A DNA stretch of 64,000 bases from Rapana venosa (Eukaryota > Mollusca > Gastropoda > Neogastropoda > Muricidae). Position numbers and translations under genes: made by a program. Below, piece after piece: positions 35,737-63,245 of this stretch. Within the stretch, counting starts at the first letter, position 1. Every line of letters starts with the position of its first letter. The notes under the pieces are model-generated. The model did no database searches and was not told the DNA's origin. It saw only the letters and a program-made list of their open reading frames with translations. The DNA lies in contig CM054138.1 of the NCBI GenBank assembly GCA_028751875.1, positions 39,884,116-39,948,115 on the forward strand, given 5' to 3'.

Positions 35737-37259
35737 GTCTACTTTACATTTCGTTTTCCACATCTTACCATAAATATGTTTTCTAACAGACTCTCTTTTC
35801 CAGGCCTGATGTAGACATTTCCCAGCAAAAATGAGGGTGTTTTCACAGCTCTGAACCAAGACATGTAGGTAGGGCTGATGACCAGCTCTGACAGGCTGAG
35901 GCTTAGCCTCTGTTGAAATCTTCCTTTGCATGGTCCAAGTTGGTCTTCTGAGGGTACAATAAGTCCTCACAGGCCAGTGCACCTCTGGGTCCTTACCAAT
36001 ATCACTTACATACTGTCAGCACACACACGTGCACACACACACACACATGCACAAACATATACACGACATATGTGTACAGGTGCAAGTGCAAACATAAACA
36101 CACGCACGCACATACACTGTGGATTCATATCCATTAGAGTAGATGTCCAAATGACAAATTTCAATTACGTTTTCACTTTTCTCATCATCAAATATTTATA
36201 CTTTTTATTCTTTACATCTGACATTTAAAAAACCCTCTCTATTTTTAAATTGTAACCACACATGCAAACAACAACAATAATGAAGAAAAAAACATTTTTT
36301 TTAAAATCCAAAAGAAACCGACCAACAAAAACAAAACAAAGAGACACCTAGGCAAACAAACAAAATCCACCAAAAATAAAAATCTAAACAAACCACCTGG
36401 AAAACATACACATGCAAAGAAAATACAAACAACTGTCCAAATTAAACCCGCCCCATATCAACAAAATCACATACACACACACATACACACACACACACAC
36501 AAACAGTGCAAATTCCAGCCCCAAACCATTCACACAGGCAAGAAAGCTTTTGTGTTTGGGTCTTTTTTACAGGTCTTTTTTTGTTTTGTTTTTATAACTG
36601 TAGGAAACTTGACCATCAATACACAGATTGGCAAGCACATTTAGAAACATATAGGAAATAAACAATGGAATAAATAATATCAGCAAAATAAATGCATAAA
36701 TGAAGACAGCACACTCCACAGGAAATACACTCTGGATAGATACAGCGTTAATGGCCATAAAATAGATTTGAGAAAATGTAGAACCCAAACCCCCCCCTCC
36801 CCCCAACTTGCTGACATCAACACTTCTGATTATGAATATCACCAAATGTATCTCGTTTTACTGAAGAAGCCAAGAAGACAACTATTTTACATTCTGAACA
36901 TTTTGTTCAAAAAACAAAACATGAACTTGAACAAAAAATTCTATGTGTTAAGAGAAAGGAAGATCTTGATGCATTATGAATTCTGTCTAATATCTAAACA
37001 CACAGTGAGACACACGCACGCACACACACAAACAGAGCCATGACATACCAAGTTCATCTCATTCCACCCTGCAGTAAAACAATGCATTGCTATATTAAGC
37101 ACAATTTTTGCTTATCCGAAACTTGGTCACTAGCAATGTCTTGCTAACTCTTGTCATGCATTTTGTAAAAAGAACAAAAAAAGAAGGAAAAATCATGAGT
37201 TATATCAGTGGCTGTGTTTTCCTGTTGTTGTTTGTTCATTTTGTTTTCTCTCTTATGTA

Positions 37260-37625
37260 TTGTATTGTATACCATGTAAAGCCACAGCAGATTTTTCTGC
37301 TAGAAACTCATGCTGCTCTCCCTGGGGAGAGTGCATCACCACAAGAGCAACACCACCTTTTGTTTTGTGGGTCTTTTCCTGTCTGCAAGTGTATTTGTTT
37401 CCCTATCAGAATGGCCGGCTTTTATGTGCATTAAATGTGCATTGCACACGGCGCCTCGGTTTATCATCTCATCTGAAAGACTAGCACCCAGACCACCATT
37501 CATGGCCTAGTGGATGGGGGAAAAGTGTCAGGCACAAACGGGGATCAAACCAACACACTTCGACTCCAGACTGTTTAATTTCTAGGCAGGTGCATTTCCT
37601 CTAGGCCACTGCTCTGCTGATCTCA
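37260..37625 (-). mobile_element. Diverged family A SINE
   Basis: It shares CTGCTCTCCCTGGGGAGAG, TTCCCTATCAGAATGGC, CTCGGTTTATCATCTCATC and AGACTAGCACCCAGACCACC with the other copies, in the same order, but has decayed A and B boxes. It lies downstream of ZFYVE21. Confidence 0.75.
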
Positions 37626-37901
37626 GATGTTGTGTTACCATGATGTAGCGATACCCTGCTCAACAACCTCTCAGCAACAGACAGTATTTTCCAGGCAGGG
37701 AAAAGTCTGTCTGGCCAAGCATAACATAATGGCTCAAAGATATAGATTTGTATCCCCATGCACAACTGTAAATTGTAGAGGCAAGTTCCTTTGAAACAGA
37801 GTTCACACAAGCAATGTTATGGTAGTCAAAGGCTTTGAAAATACCACGATGCACTCCATCTTCTACCATCTCTTTGTCCAAACAACCATGTTCACTCTTG
37901 T

Positions 37902-37907
37902 TTTATT
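37902..37907 (-). promoter_or_regulatory. Candidate polyadenylation signal of ZFYVE21
   Basis: TTTATT on the plus strand reads AATAAA on the minus strand about 400 nt beyond the ZFYVE21 stop codon. It is a plausible but unproven 3' end, because AT-rich hexamers are frequent here. Confidence 0.3.
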
Positions 37908-38304
37908 GCCTTGAAGAATCAGCAATTTTGGATAAGATGACAGCAGCCTGCTTGCTCACAGGTCAAGCCATTTTAGAATCAAGAAAAGTCCCAATGTTAG
38001 AATCAAGAAAAGTCCCAATGTGACTTGCCAAATATGAGCAGAGCAGAAGAGAAAAGAAATCCATTCCTTTCACCCTCACTAACAATGGAAAACCAACCAA
38101 AAATACTCTTATAAAAATTAAAGACTATAGTGACAACAACAACAAATTGACACCACTTCCTCTTTCTTTCTTTCCCCTGAATAATCACAAAATGAACCCC
38201 CCCCCCCCCCCAAACAAAAAGAAAAAAAAAAGAAAAAGAAACTCCTGTGCTAAGCTAATTCTTGCGGGGTTTTTTTCTGCCGCTGTACAGTTGTGGCCGT
38301 CTCC

Positions 38305-53499
<15,195 letters not shown>

Positions 53500-53767
53500 G
53501 TTTCCAGTTGTGTTGATGTAAAAATGGTGGGCAGCTTCTTATACACATAGCGAATGTGCACAGTGCACCAATTGCTGACACAGCAGACGCACGATTGTTT
53601 AATCAATTTTGCTCATAATATACACTACACACAACTTTGTAATGTCTTTCCTTGCTTTTTGAGCGAAAAGTTTTGAAAAAGGCCTGTCCACGCTTTAGAT
53701 TAACTAGATTAACTGCCAAATTATTCCAGTTGTGGATTTTATTAAAGTGAGGCCTAGTATAATTTGA

Positions 53768-54065
53768 GGGGACGGTGATCAGTGGTCAGAGCGCTCGCTT
53801 TCCCACCGCCAATGTTAAGCATCGTCGAGCGAGGGTACCACTTGGATGGGTGACGGTTTGCGCGCTTTGGCTTCAGTACAGGTCTCCCAGTTGACACAGC
53901 TGTAAATGGGTAGGCCTACCTGCCCTCTTTAGGGTCAGGGAAGGTAAAGCAGCCAGGGAGAGGAGGTGGGCGCCACCCTCAATATGTTGGCCCCTAGAGA
54001 AGCTGAGGTCTCTGACGCCTCGCTCCCCTACGACCACATAGGTTATGGGACACCTTTACCTTTGA
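53768..54065 (+). mobile_element. SINE with chimeric tRNA/5S rRNA head, copy 2
   Basis: The 298-bp element is flanked by TATAATTTGA (53758-53767 and 54066-54075). It has the same layout as the copy at 29169: GATCAGTGGTCAGAGCGCTCGC, then GTTAAGCATCGTCGAGC, then CTTGGATGGGTGACGG, the same body and a CTTTACCTTT tail. It lies in the divergent region between ZFYVE21 and the kelch gene. Confidence 0.88.
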
Positions 54066-54254
54066 TATAATTTGAACAGCATTTTGGACTAGAAATTACA
54101 TTAAGAATTCTATAGGGACAGCGAAGAGAATGTGCGAATGTGCTAAATCAAAAAGCAGTCTGTGTTGTTTTAGTTTTGACATGATAATTGGCCTCAAAGA
54201 ACCACCTACAAGCATCTGTGTTAAAAAGCTTTTTTTTAAAAAATGAACTTATGG

Positions 54255-54259
54255 TGTAA

Positions 54260-54294
<35 letters not shown>

Positions 54295-54355
54295 CCACCA
54301 CAGCAGCAGCAGCAACGACAGCAGCAGCTGTAGTAGTAGTAGTAGTAGTAGAGAA
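54255..54355. repeat. (GTA)n / (GCA)n trinucleotide repeat
   Basis: About ten GTA/TAG units are followed by CAG-rich triplets and then a second TAG block, in the putative divergent promoter region upstream of the kelch start codon. Confidence 0.85.
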
Positions 54356-54798
54356 GTAGTAACCTGGCATGGTCATAGCCATGGTAATTAATACATTAAT
54401 TATATATCATGGAGAAATAATGGTACCTGAGCAGAAATCGAGGCTTCTATCAGAAGAATAGAACACCACACCTGACTGACAGCATTTATTCACATTTCTG
54501 TAGCAGAATATTTTGTTTTGTCCTGCCAATTAATTTCATGCTGAACAAAGAGGTGAATGGTGGGGGGGAGGGCAAGAACTGCAACAACAATAATAATCAT
54601 ATATGAGTCGAAGTTTACTCGTTGTGCGTTTCTTTAAATCCTTCTGTGCATATAATAATTTTCTGGACTTGGGTTTTTAAGTCCTACCTCTGTGTAGATA
54701 GTTGAGACTACAAACGATCTTTTGTGTGCAGTTTGTTTTGATGGTGGAAGTGCAACAGTTCAGGAACAATCTCGACTGGGTGAACTTAGTCGGCAATT

Positions 54799-56299
54799 AT
54801 GCACGTGCGACTGTTTCAGTATCTTTGTTGCTTACATGTTTTCGTTGCTCATGCTCAAGGTCAGTCATCGACAATAGATTAAAAAGTATCAATTGATGAC
54901 ACTAACAGTTATTGAGTTAACTTACATGATCTACTTATCTAGGCCTAATATCAACTATTGAACTAATACCTTAATAGTAATAATGTTGTATTTAGTAATA
55001 TTTTGATAACAGTTAGCCCTCACCTGGTTAAACACTAGGTCTATTGTGAAATCAAGAATTAAAAAAAAATGCATTATATTTATTAAAGAGATGGGGTCAT
55101 AGATCCTAAGAAAAAAATTGTTCTAAAACATATCAGTTTCCCAGTGAACCCTCAAGAAAAATCGTGTCAGAATCAATGTCAAATTGCCTGAGAGGGTTTC
55201 ACATAATGATTTTTTTTTTATATCATCATGTTGGCTCTTATTCTTGATTCTATAGCCTGTTGACTGATGAGAACTTTAAAAGTAGCAGAACTGCCCAGGA
55301 TGGCATTTTTCATTTTGGTAAGGTCCCTTTACTGCTTTAGCAATCTGTGAAACTGAAACAGTGAAAGTGAAATGATCATTCTTATTCAGATTCCAGAGTT
55401 GAAAGTGCATAAGTGTGAAGATAAATACTAAAATAGTAGGCCACTTGAACTTGCTTACTTGTAGTTCTGTTGCTCTGACAAGCACACATCAAACAATGTC
55501 CTGTTGCAATCTAGGTGTAATGAAATGACATATTAATGATATTATACATTCAGACACATGAAAAATATATCTAGTACAGTTAATACTACTGTTTAGTGTT
55601 TTGGTTTCATACCTGATTTAAATTTTTTTAACCCTGAGCCCAAGTACTGCCTGGACCAGCTAGATTGACAGCTTGAGTACTAGTAGTGGTTGTGATAATA
55701 TTTTTTGACATTATAACAACACAATGGGTATTTGGCCCTGGAAGAGAAGCTCAAATGCGAGCCAGCAAGACTACTCAGCTCACCCGAGCAGTGCTTGGGC
55801 TCAGGATTGAATGAGTTAATAAATTCCCTGAATCAGTGAATGGCTGTTGATGGCTTATGAGATTGAGAATGACCACAAGCATAGATCTGCTTGAAAGTGT
55901 ATAATTTGACCACACCTGTGTACACTAAGTATTATACTCTGATATTCATAGTATAGACTAATACTGTAATAGACTGTGTGATTGACAATATGATATTGTG
56001 TTTGTGTATGTGCGTGTGTGTAATGAATTTTAATTTTAATCTTTTCAGTCTTTGTGTATGTGTCTGACTCTTTGTTTGTGTAATATTATGTCTCATTGTC
56101 TGTTTCTGTTACATGAGGAGAAGCAATGCAGAAATGACAAAATTAATGTGTCTTGGAGAGCGGAAAAATGGGATTTGAATTATATTTAAATCAATGTCTC
56201 ATTGTCTATGTATATAGATTAATTTTTTTTAAAAACTTTTAACATAACATAATGAAAATTTCTGGTTTATTCAGTTTTTGCTTCTGGCCCATATGAACA

Positions 56300-56349
<50 letters not shown>

Positions 56350-59300
56350 TATATATCATAATAGTGAGCAGTTACTGAGTTAGGTTGCACAACACCAGAC
56401 TTTTAGCTCAGTTTAAGCATACAATAGTATTTCTAACTCTGTGGTCAGAGCACTTGCTCGTCCCAAGCTGATGGATTAAAAGCAGCTTTGAGTCTGGTTA
56501 CCAAGTGAATGGGTGACCAGTTGCATGCCTTGGCTTCAGTACAGTCCCTCAGTTCACCCAGCTGTACAGTGTATGGACAGGGAAGGTAACGCAGTGAGGG
56601 AGAAGAGATGTGTGCCGCCCTTAAAATGCTGGACCCTAGAGAAGTGGAGGTCTCCATGACACTTCAGCATCTGTTATGAGATCATCTTTGGCTTTACCTT
56701 TTACCTTTTAAAGCATACTAACATGAAATGTTCATGGTAATTGAGAATGTAAACATAAAAGTTCTTAAAATTTATGAGTATGTGTCAGGAATAATTTTGT
56801 TTCTAAGTTTCAGTGATTCTGTATGTTTTTTTAATAGCAATTTTGAAATCTAATTTCTCTGTCACGTTGTTACATAATAACTGTAACCGCTATAGACACT
56901 TGGCTATATCGTCCATCTAGTCATTGTTTAAATTCAGACTAGAACCTGAAGAAGCTGTTTCCAACATCTTCATTATGTTTCCCAAGCATTGCCAAAGTCA
57001 TGTGTACACAACAGTGTTTATAAATCACTTGAGTAGTCAACTGTAACTGAAATGGTAACAACTGTTTAAAAAGAGTAATTTGGGACAGACCAACATGGAA
57101 TGACACAGATCTTCAACACATTGTCACATTGTTTAGAGTGAGACTTTCATTTGTTGGTTTGGTTGGAAAACTGTTTAAAAAGAATAATTTGGTACAGACC
57201 AAAATGGATTGACACAGATCTTCAACACATTGTTTAGAGTAGGTCTTTCATTTGTTGGTTTGGGTGCATCATTGCTATTCAGAGGAAGTTTATTGAACCT
57301 CAGTAAATGTGCAACAGTGTTTATAAATAAAATGCAAATCTGACTTGTACAGGTAGAGCTCTCTCAGTCTCACTGTTTCTGGGTGGTGCTTGCAGTAATC
57401 AGAATGTGATGAAAGAGAATCATGCCATTATTCTTGGCAAAATGCCTTTTAGTCATTTTTGTTCCTTCCTCAGCTAGAGCTCTGAGGTTTTACCAGTCGT
57501 GAGATTTTGCTTAAGATGTGACTGTTTTAGCCCACCATGAAAGCAGTTGCATTCCAACTTTGGGGATGTATGCTGGGTATGTTCATGCTTCCGTAACCCA
57601 CAAACTGCTGACATGAATTACGGGATCTTTAGTTTAACATGCATATTTGATATTCTGCATATATGAAGGGAATTAAGGCACTGGCAGGTCTGCACTTGAA
57701 GTTGACCTGGGAGAGTGTAAAAATCCCCAGTGCTCTTAATTCATTAGACGCCGCTGAGAGTCAAACCCACAACTTCAATGGACCCATGGGATTGAAGTTG
57801 AACTGTCTCAACCACTCAGCCATCATGTGTGTCTAGTCATTGTTTAAATTCAGACAAGAAGCTGTTTCCAACATCTTCATTACATTTCCCATGCATTGCC
57901 AAACTATAATTTATGTACACAGAAGTGCTCTTACTTGAGTAGCTAAATTTGATCTCCCAGACTGATTATGCTTAATTGTAACATTAATCAAACAAAAAAT
58001 GTACTGCCTCATCTTCTGTGACATTCCTGTCCTGCTGTACCCAAGCCACTCATTTCAATATCTACACCACAGCCATACCCAGGTTTGTCATGTTGCATTC
58101 TCAGGGTTGGAAGTCCACATGGAGTTTTTCAGTGTCACTCACTCACTGTCAGGCCATGGTGGGGCCACCAGCCAGAGAGGCCCTGCATTGATGCTGGGTC
58201 ACTTTGGTGGTGTTCATTACTACCTGTTCTGAGCTAACATATGCAGGACACCACCTACTAAGCCCCCTACTAACAACAGTATTAGCCCAGTCATTGAGCC
58301 TGACTGAATGAGTCACCCGTCTGAGATGGCAACCACCACAACAACCCTCCAATGACCCTCCCCCATGAACCTCCAAGACAACCCCAAAGGCCTTGACGCA
58401 AACTCACCAAAGGCACAGAAGTTATGGGGAAACCAAAACTGAGGTCACCATGAGACATCAGCAACCGGGGCCACCAAACCAGAGACTTTTTTTTTTTTTA
58501 TTGCATGGTGATCAGTGATGATGAGGATGATGTAAAGATGCTGCTATGGAAGTGCATGTGCTTTGAGACTCCTTGACAGAGTTGTAATACTTGTACTCTA
58601 TGCTTTTTATCATAATGATAATATATCCCCACGTCAACGGGGCCCGAGAGATACAGACACCTGCAGTGTTGGTCAGGTAATTGAGCAACACTCAAAATCA
58701 CATCCAGAAAGTGGATGAAGCTTGACTGTGTGGGCCCAGTCTTCCCTAAAGTCCTCAGCACACTCACTCTGAGTAGGGGCTGGCAGGAGTAAAAAAAATC
58801 CATATGACTCTTATGGGATTTGAACCCGCTGCATTCCAGTCTAACCCAAGATGTTAACCACGCTGGTCGATATTTGTTACTTTTTGTGGCATTGTTTAGT
58901 GTACTCTACCATCAGACATGGACCAAAGTATGCACCAGTATTTTACAACATTCAGGAGCAAATGTATGATCTGTATAAACAGGAATTTGCTACTGTCTTT
59001 AAGAGCAGCTTTTAAACAATTTAAACGTCTTCCTTTTCTCAAAGTCTTCTTGCAGATTTGAGGTGCACTCGTTCAATAACATACCTCCGAAACCCCAGAT
59101 TTCTGATTCATTTAAACAAGAATGGTTTTATTTTGATGTCAAATATTTAAAACTTAGTAGTGGCTGTAATTTTTTGGAGTCTAAAGTACAATCCAGCTAA
59201 TGATCTTCAGAAGTGTCCTTGCCAGAGACTGAGAAACAAAGATATCTCAACCATATAGGTGTAGTTGGAAAGAAAAAAGCCAAGGTAATTGTAACTACCT

Positions 59301-61031
59301 GTATCTGTTTGCTAGCATAACACTGCCTTTCACTTGATAATTAATAACAGCACCATTTTTTTAACAACTACTTTGGTTTTTTCCACATTTTAACCACCAA
59401 CCTCATTTTTACAGAACCACGTTTCCAGACAAACTATTTTCATTTGAAGATGTATGAAATCAGAGATTAAAGGAGAGTATGAATCTATGATGAAAGGGAA
59501 AAGACCTAGGTCAAGGTAATAACCATCACTGTTCAGGTGACTTATCAACCCCTTCTTTGCATGATCTCATTGCAGACATGGGCTGGGTGGGAGGCAACAA
59601 GCTGGCAGACAAAGTGTCCATCCAGGATGCTCCAGGAGGTCGCAGTGGAGTGGGCCTGTGGCAGGACGGCAACAGCACAGTCTGGATGTTTGGGGGTCTG
59701 GGTGTGTCCAGTGACGCCACAACAGGTGGTCCCACCATGCTGAATGATGTGTGGCGCTTCACCAACCACAACCTGTCCTGGCTCCAGATCCATCCTGGTA
59801 CCGTCTCCAACCTGACAGTGGCCACGTCACGCTCTCCGCAGATCCCACGTCCCAGACAGCTGTCAGCAGTTTGCGGCACGGATCATGTGATGGTGGTGTT
59901 TGGAGGCCTGACTGACAAAGATGAGGCACTGGGAGACCTGTGGGTGTTTGACATGGGGAAGAGGGTATGGCGCATGCTGGTGCAGACCTACGGTGGGGAA
60001 AGCACTAATCAGACAGAGCAGGACACGGAGCGAGATGTTGGACCAGCACCAAGAGGGGATGCTGCTCACTGGTGCACTCGTACCCACCTGTACGTATTTG
60101 GTGGCGTGAATAGCTCCAACCACATCTTCAGTGATATGTGGCGGCTCAGACTGGAGGACTTCACATGGGAAGAACTAAAGAGTTCCAAAGAAGCACCGGC
60201 TTCTCTGAGAGACCACAAAACAGCTGACTACCCTGAGGGCAGAAACGGAGCCATGACTTGGACTTTGTCTTCTGATTTAGGAACAAATGCATCACTGTTC
60301 ATGTTTGGTGGGAATGTTTTGAGCAAATATCCCCGTGATCGTCACATTGCTATTGGGTACACATCTGACATGTGGCAGTACGCTATTGGCACAGATTCGT
60401 GGAAGTTTGTCACTGGTAACACTCAGCCAGGACGCCCTGCACAGTATGGATACAAGCACGAGTTGAGTTCCAGCAATGTGCCAGGATGTCGTCGTGGGGG
60501 TGCCACTTGGACGGCTTCCAACAACATTCTGTGGTTATTCGGTGGAGAAGGGGCAGATTCTGAGTACCCTCTGGTGTCCGTTCTGCTAAACTGCTGTCTG
60601 ATCTGTGGCGCTTTATTCCCACATCTGGACAGTGGGTGTGGATGAAAGGAAGCCAGAGAGGAGATGCACTGGCTGTGTTTAAAGACAAAGGAAGAATCGC
60701 GCACAAAGCTCTGGCAGGAGGGAGGGTAGATGCGGCCACGTGGAAGACAGCCGACAGTGAAATGCTGTTCCTGTTTGGAGGATTAGGGCATGATGGGGTG
60801 CAACATGATGGCTACCTAAGTGATCTCTGGCAAATTGACATTGCCAAAACTCTCCACTATGGATTCTATGTCCCAGCTGTGTATGGTTTTGCCATTATTT
60901 TTGCGGGGATAGCTCTTCTGCTGTGTCTGTCTGTGGTGGCGCTGTATGCTCGAGATCGCAGCAAACCTCCTCACTGGCGAAGAGGAGGGACTAGCACAAG
61001 ATACAGCCAGTTGCATGACAGTGACACTTAG
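54799..61031 (+). CDS. Kelch-propeller type I membrane protein, two exons, with an apparent frameshift
   Basis: Exon 1 (54799..54859) encodes a 20-residue signal peptide (MHVRLF...VAHAQ); an in-frame TAG lies 12 nt upstream of the ATG. The donor AAG|GTCAGT in phase 1 joins the acceptor TTGCAG|AC at 59576. Exon 2 runs to the TAG at 61029-61031. Six kelch blade signatures are visible: VWMFGG (about residue 56), MVVFGG (125), LYVFGG (191), LFMFGG (260), LWLFGG (338) and LFLFGG (418). Several N-glycosylation sequons, a transmembrane helix (about 451-477) and a short basic tail follow. The predicted topology is a six-bladed extracellular propeller on a single helix. The frame breaks at CCC 60567-60569; one extra C would restore frame through to the helix and give about 505 aa. 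As written, the protein stops at 60645 without blade 6 or the anchor. Ligand and named family are unknown. Confidence 0.88.
54860..56429. other. Kelch intron 1, 5' part, no features seen
   Basis: AT-rich intronic sequence after the signal-peptide exon; a (TA)n lies at 56303. Minus-strand short frames have no recognisable motif. Confidence 0.5.
56303..56355. repeat. (TA)n microsatellite
   Basis: About 20 TA units with one interruption, in the kelch intron. Confidence 0.95.
56430..56710 (+). mobile_element. SINE with chimeric tRNA/5S rRNA head, copy 3 (old)
   Basis: A diverged copy of the same SINE in the kelch intron has TGTGGTCAGAGCACTTGC, GATTAAAAGCAGCTTTGAG, AATGGGTGACCAG, CAGTTCACCCAGCTGTA and a CTTTACCTTTTACCTTT end. 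No clear target duplication is visible. Confidence 0.8.
57455..57835 (-). mobile_element. tRNA-Ser/Leu-like SINE with the family B tail
   Basis: On the minus strand the head reads GATGGCTGAGTGGTTGAGAC (A box) and, near 57755, GTGGGTTTGACTC (B box). Spacing between the boxes is longer than in an ordinary tRNA, as in a type with a long variable arm. The 3' end (57470-57575) carries the tail found on family B (GCTAGAGCTCTGAGG; GCATTCCAACTTTGGGG). It lies in the kelch intron. Confidence 0.65.
58490..58870 (-). mobile_element. Probable SINE with tRNA-like head and poly(A) end
   Basis: The minus strand begins with CAGCGTGGTTAACATCTTGG and a GCGGGTTCAAATCCC B box. About 350 bp further on it ends in a poly(A) run (T-run at 58489-58500 on plus). 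This is a single copy in the window, so family status is inferred. Confidence 0.5.
60565..60570 (+). other. Probable one-base deletion (frameshift) in the kelch gene
   Basis: The reading frame is clean up to the Tyr codon at 60565. From about 60571 the conserved SDLWRF blade sequence lies in the next frame, where it continues without a stop to 61031. The junction sits in a CCC run, so a lost C (CCCC to CCC) is the simplest explanation. Homopolymer miscalling or a real inactivating allele are both possible. No intron can be fitted here. Confidence 0.8.
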
Positions 61032-62001
61032 AAATTCTACAGTCCTAGTCTTGTTCGTTAAGAATCCAACAGTATTGTCATATCGTTGATGTGAGGATGT
61101 AGTGGTGTGCTTGCTTTGTTCACTTCAGTCATTGTGATTCAGCAGAATCTTTCTCTCTCTCTCTTTTTTAGGGGGATTAAATCATAAATGTCAAGAGCAG
61201 AGTTCTTCTATCAATAGATTTATGAAATAATGTTTGTTGATGCTTTTGAGTTAAGGAAATGGTGGTCTATCAAAGAAATGCTTTCATCTGTTGTAAGATG
61301 ATCATATACAGACTTTTATGGAGTTTCAACAGTGCTTGGTATAAAAAATTTTAAAAAGACCCAAAAAGTTAGATTTCATGAAGTATTTGTTTCATGAAAT
61401 TGCTCTTTCATGCATTGTTGATCTTATGTTATCTAAAGCCATTGTAAAGGTGCTTATAATATACTTCCTGACTTAACTGTTGCTGTCAGGTTTTGTTGTT
61501 GTTTTTGTTTTGCTGTGTATTTTAAGGGGGTGGGGGGCTGGGAATAGAGTACATTTTACAATATGTTTTTTAAGTTCTGAAAATGAAAGATGTAAAGAAA
61601 ACAAACAAAAATCTTTCAGAAAGGTTTCACAGGACTATGAATATGATACATGTGCAATGATTGGTGATAAGGTGCTGTGCAAAGGTCTTTTATTGTGTAT
61701 AATTTGTATATATATCAAGATCTCAGTTCAGCAAGTTGTGCTAAAAGTAACCCGTTCTCCACTTTGTACAATATTGCAGTGAACTGATGTGTGCATCTGT
61801 TCCTGAGTAAGTGACTGTACACTTTGTGTGTTTGGACTTTGTGCATTTGTTACGGTGTATAGTTATGTGTATTTGCAGTATTGATAGTTGTGCACTGAAT
61901 TGTTTTTTCTGTTGGTTTCCCCCCCCCCACTGCTGTGGTCATGCCTACAGCTTTAGAGATTGTATAAAGCATATATAAATCCCAGATTCATTTACTGATA
62001 C

Positions 62002-62007
62002 AATAAA
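62002..62007 (+). promoter_or_regulatory. Polyadenylation signal of the kelch gene
   Basis: An AATAAA hexamer lies about 970 nt downstream of the stop codon, at the end of AT-rich non-repetitive sequence that looks like a 3' UTR, and before the next SINE. It is the best poly(A) candidate seen for this gene. Confidence 0.5.
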
Positions 62008-62365
62008 AGTGCGCCTCATGTGTTCTAAGGTTGAAATTATGAAATATGTGTTGCTACATGAATCACTGGATACTCTAACTCTGCTTATTTTTCCCCCACA
62101 TATTCATGTAGACCCATGTACATAAATCTGATGAAACCTCTGTATTTTTCATGATTTTACATGTTTTTTTGTAGTGCCATGCATGAATTTGATAAAAATT
62201 ATTTTACATGTAACATTACTGTATAATCTTTTCCTTCAAATAGGCCACCTCTCTTTTGTGTGTGTGTGTGTTTGTGTGTGTGTGTCTGGAAAAGGGACAG
62301 AATGAGACAGAGAAGTGGAGACTTAAATGGCATTTAAACGATTATTTTTTTCTTTTTTTTTTTCA

Positions 62366-62674
62366 TTTATACCACTTTAAGTCACGAGATTTCTCTGCAT
62401 GAAATTCGGGCTGCTCTCCCTGGGAAGAGCGCGTCACCACAAGGGCAGCGCCACCTTTTTTTGTGTGTGTGTGTCTGCAACTGTATTTATTTCCCTATCA
62501 GAGTGGCTTTTTTCTAAGAATTTTGCCAGGGACAACTCTCTTCTTGCTGTGGGTTCTTTTACGTGCATTGACAATGACAAATTTGACAATGACAATGACA
62601 AATTCTTTTATTTCGAGGATAATGAATAAGCACCCATGTGTTTTTTTACATCCAGTCCCTGCCCTTAGGGATAT

Positions 62675-62712
<38 letters not shown>

Positions 62713-62996
62713 AAGAGAGAGACAGAGAGTGTGTGTGTGTGTGTGTGTGTATGTTGGGGTGGAATGGAACCTAAGACTGTTCGTGTTTTTTGTCCACCTG
62801 CTGAATAATTTTGTGTAATACACAGGACCTCGGTTTATCATCTCATCCAAAAGACTAGCACCCAGACCACCACTCATGGTCTAATGGATGGGGGAAAGTT
62901 TCAGGCCCAAACGGGATTCGAACCACTGCACACTTCCGACCCAGACTTTTTGCATCCTAGACAGGTGCATTACCTCTAGACCACCGATCCACTTGC
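62366..62996 (-). mobile_element. Family A SINE interrupted by a second SINE tail and microsatellites
   Basis: The copy's 3' half (62366-62570) and tRNA-like half (about 62815-62996) are separated by GACAATGACA repeats, a family C tail (62598-62665, AGGATAATGAATAAGCACCC) and (GA)n(GT)n at 62680-62750. Confidence 0.7.
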
Positions 62997-63009
62997 ATGA
63001 CAGGGATTG

Positions 63010-63245
63010 ACTTACTTGACTTATGCCTCTTGGTTCCTTGGGGAACATAGGGCTGCAACAACACCCCTCCAACGAACTCGGTTTTGGGAGATCCTCTTCA
63101 GCTCGGCCCATGTCATTCCGGCTGCCTTCGTTTCTTCGTCAACACTTCTGCGCCAGGTCTGCTTTGGTCGACCAACTTTCCGCTTCCCTTGTGGAAGAGT
63201 TGTCGGCGCACTGGCTTCCCGAAGGCTTTCACCAGCACGCGTCAT
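63010..63245 (-). mobile_element. RTE/Proto2-like LINE C-terminal fragment
   Basis: The minus strand encodes GKRKVGRPKQTWRRSV, then EETKAAGMTWAEL, then NRVRWRGVVAALCSPRNQEA and a stop, the typical end of RTE-related reverse transcriptases in molluscs. The 3' edge ends with an AAGTCAAGTAAGTCAA tail at about 63010. It is strongly 5'-truncated. Confidence 0.75.

Larger units (their letters stand above)
53500..54798. promoter_or_regulatory. Divergent intergenic region between ZFYVE21 and the kelch gene
   Basis: The two start codons face away from each other, 1.3 kb apart, so both promoters must lie here or overlap. The stretch contains a young tRNA/5S SINE (53768-54065), a (GTA)n/(GCA)n repeat (about 54255-54355) and otherwise AT-rich DNA. 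No clear TATA box or CpG-island character is evident by eye. Confidence 0.45.

Noticed and set aside
54702..54896. 64-aa frame overlapping the kelch first exon
   Set aside because: The signal peptide is in another frame starting at 54799 and is the only one that joins exon 2 in phase.
59557..59575. In-frame ATG at 59557 as the kelch start
   Set aside because: The acceptor TTGCAG at 59570-59575 lies after it, and an upstream exon supplies a phase-matched signal peptide, so this ATG is intronic.
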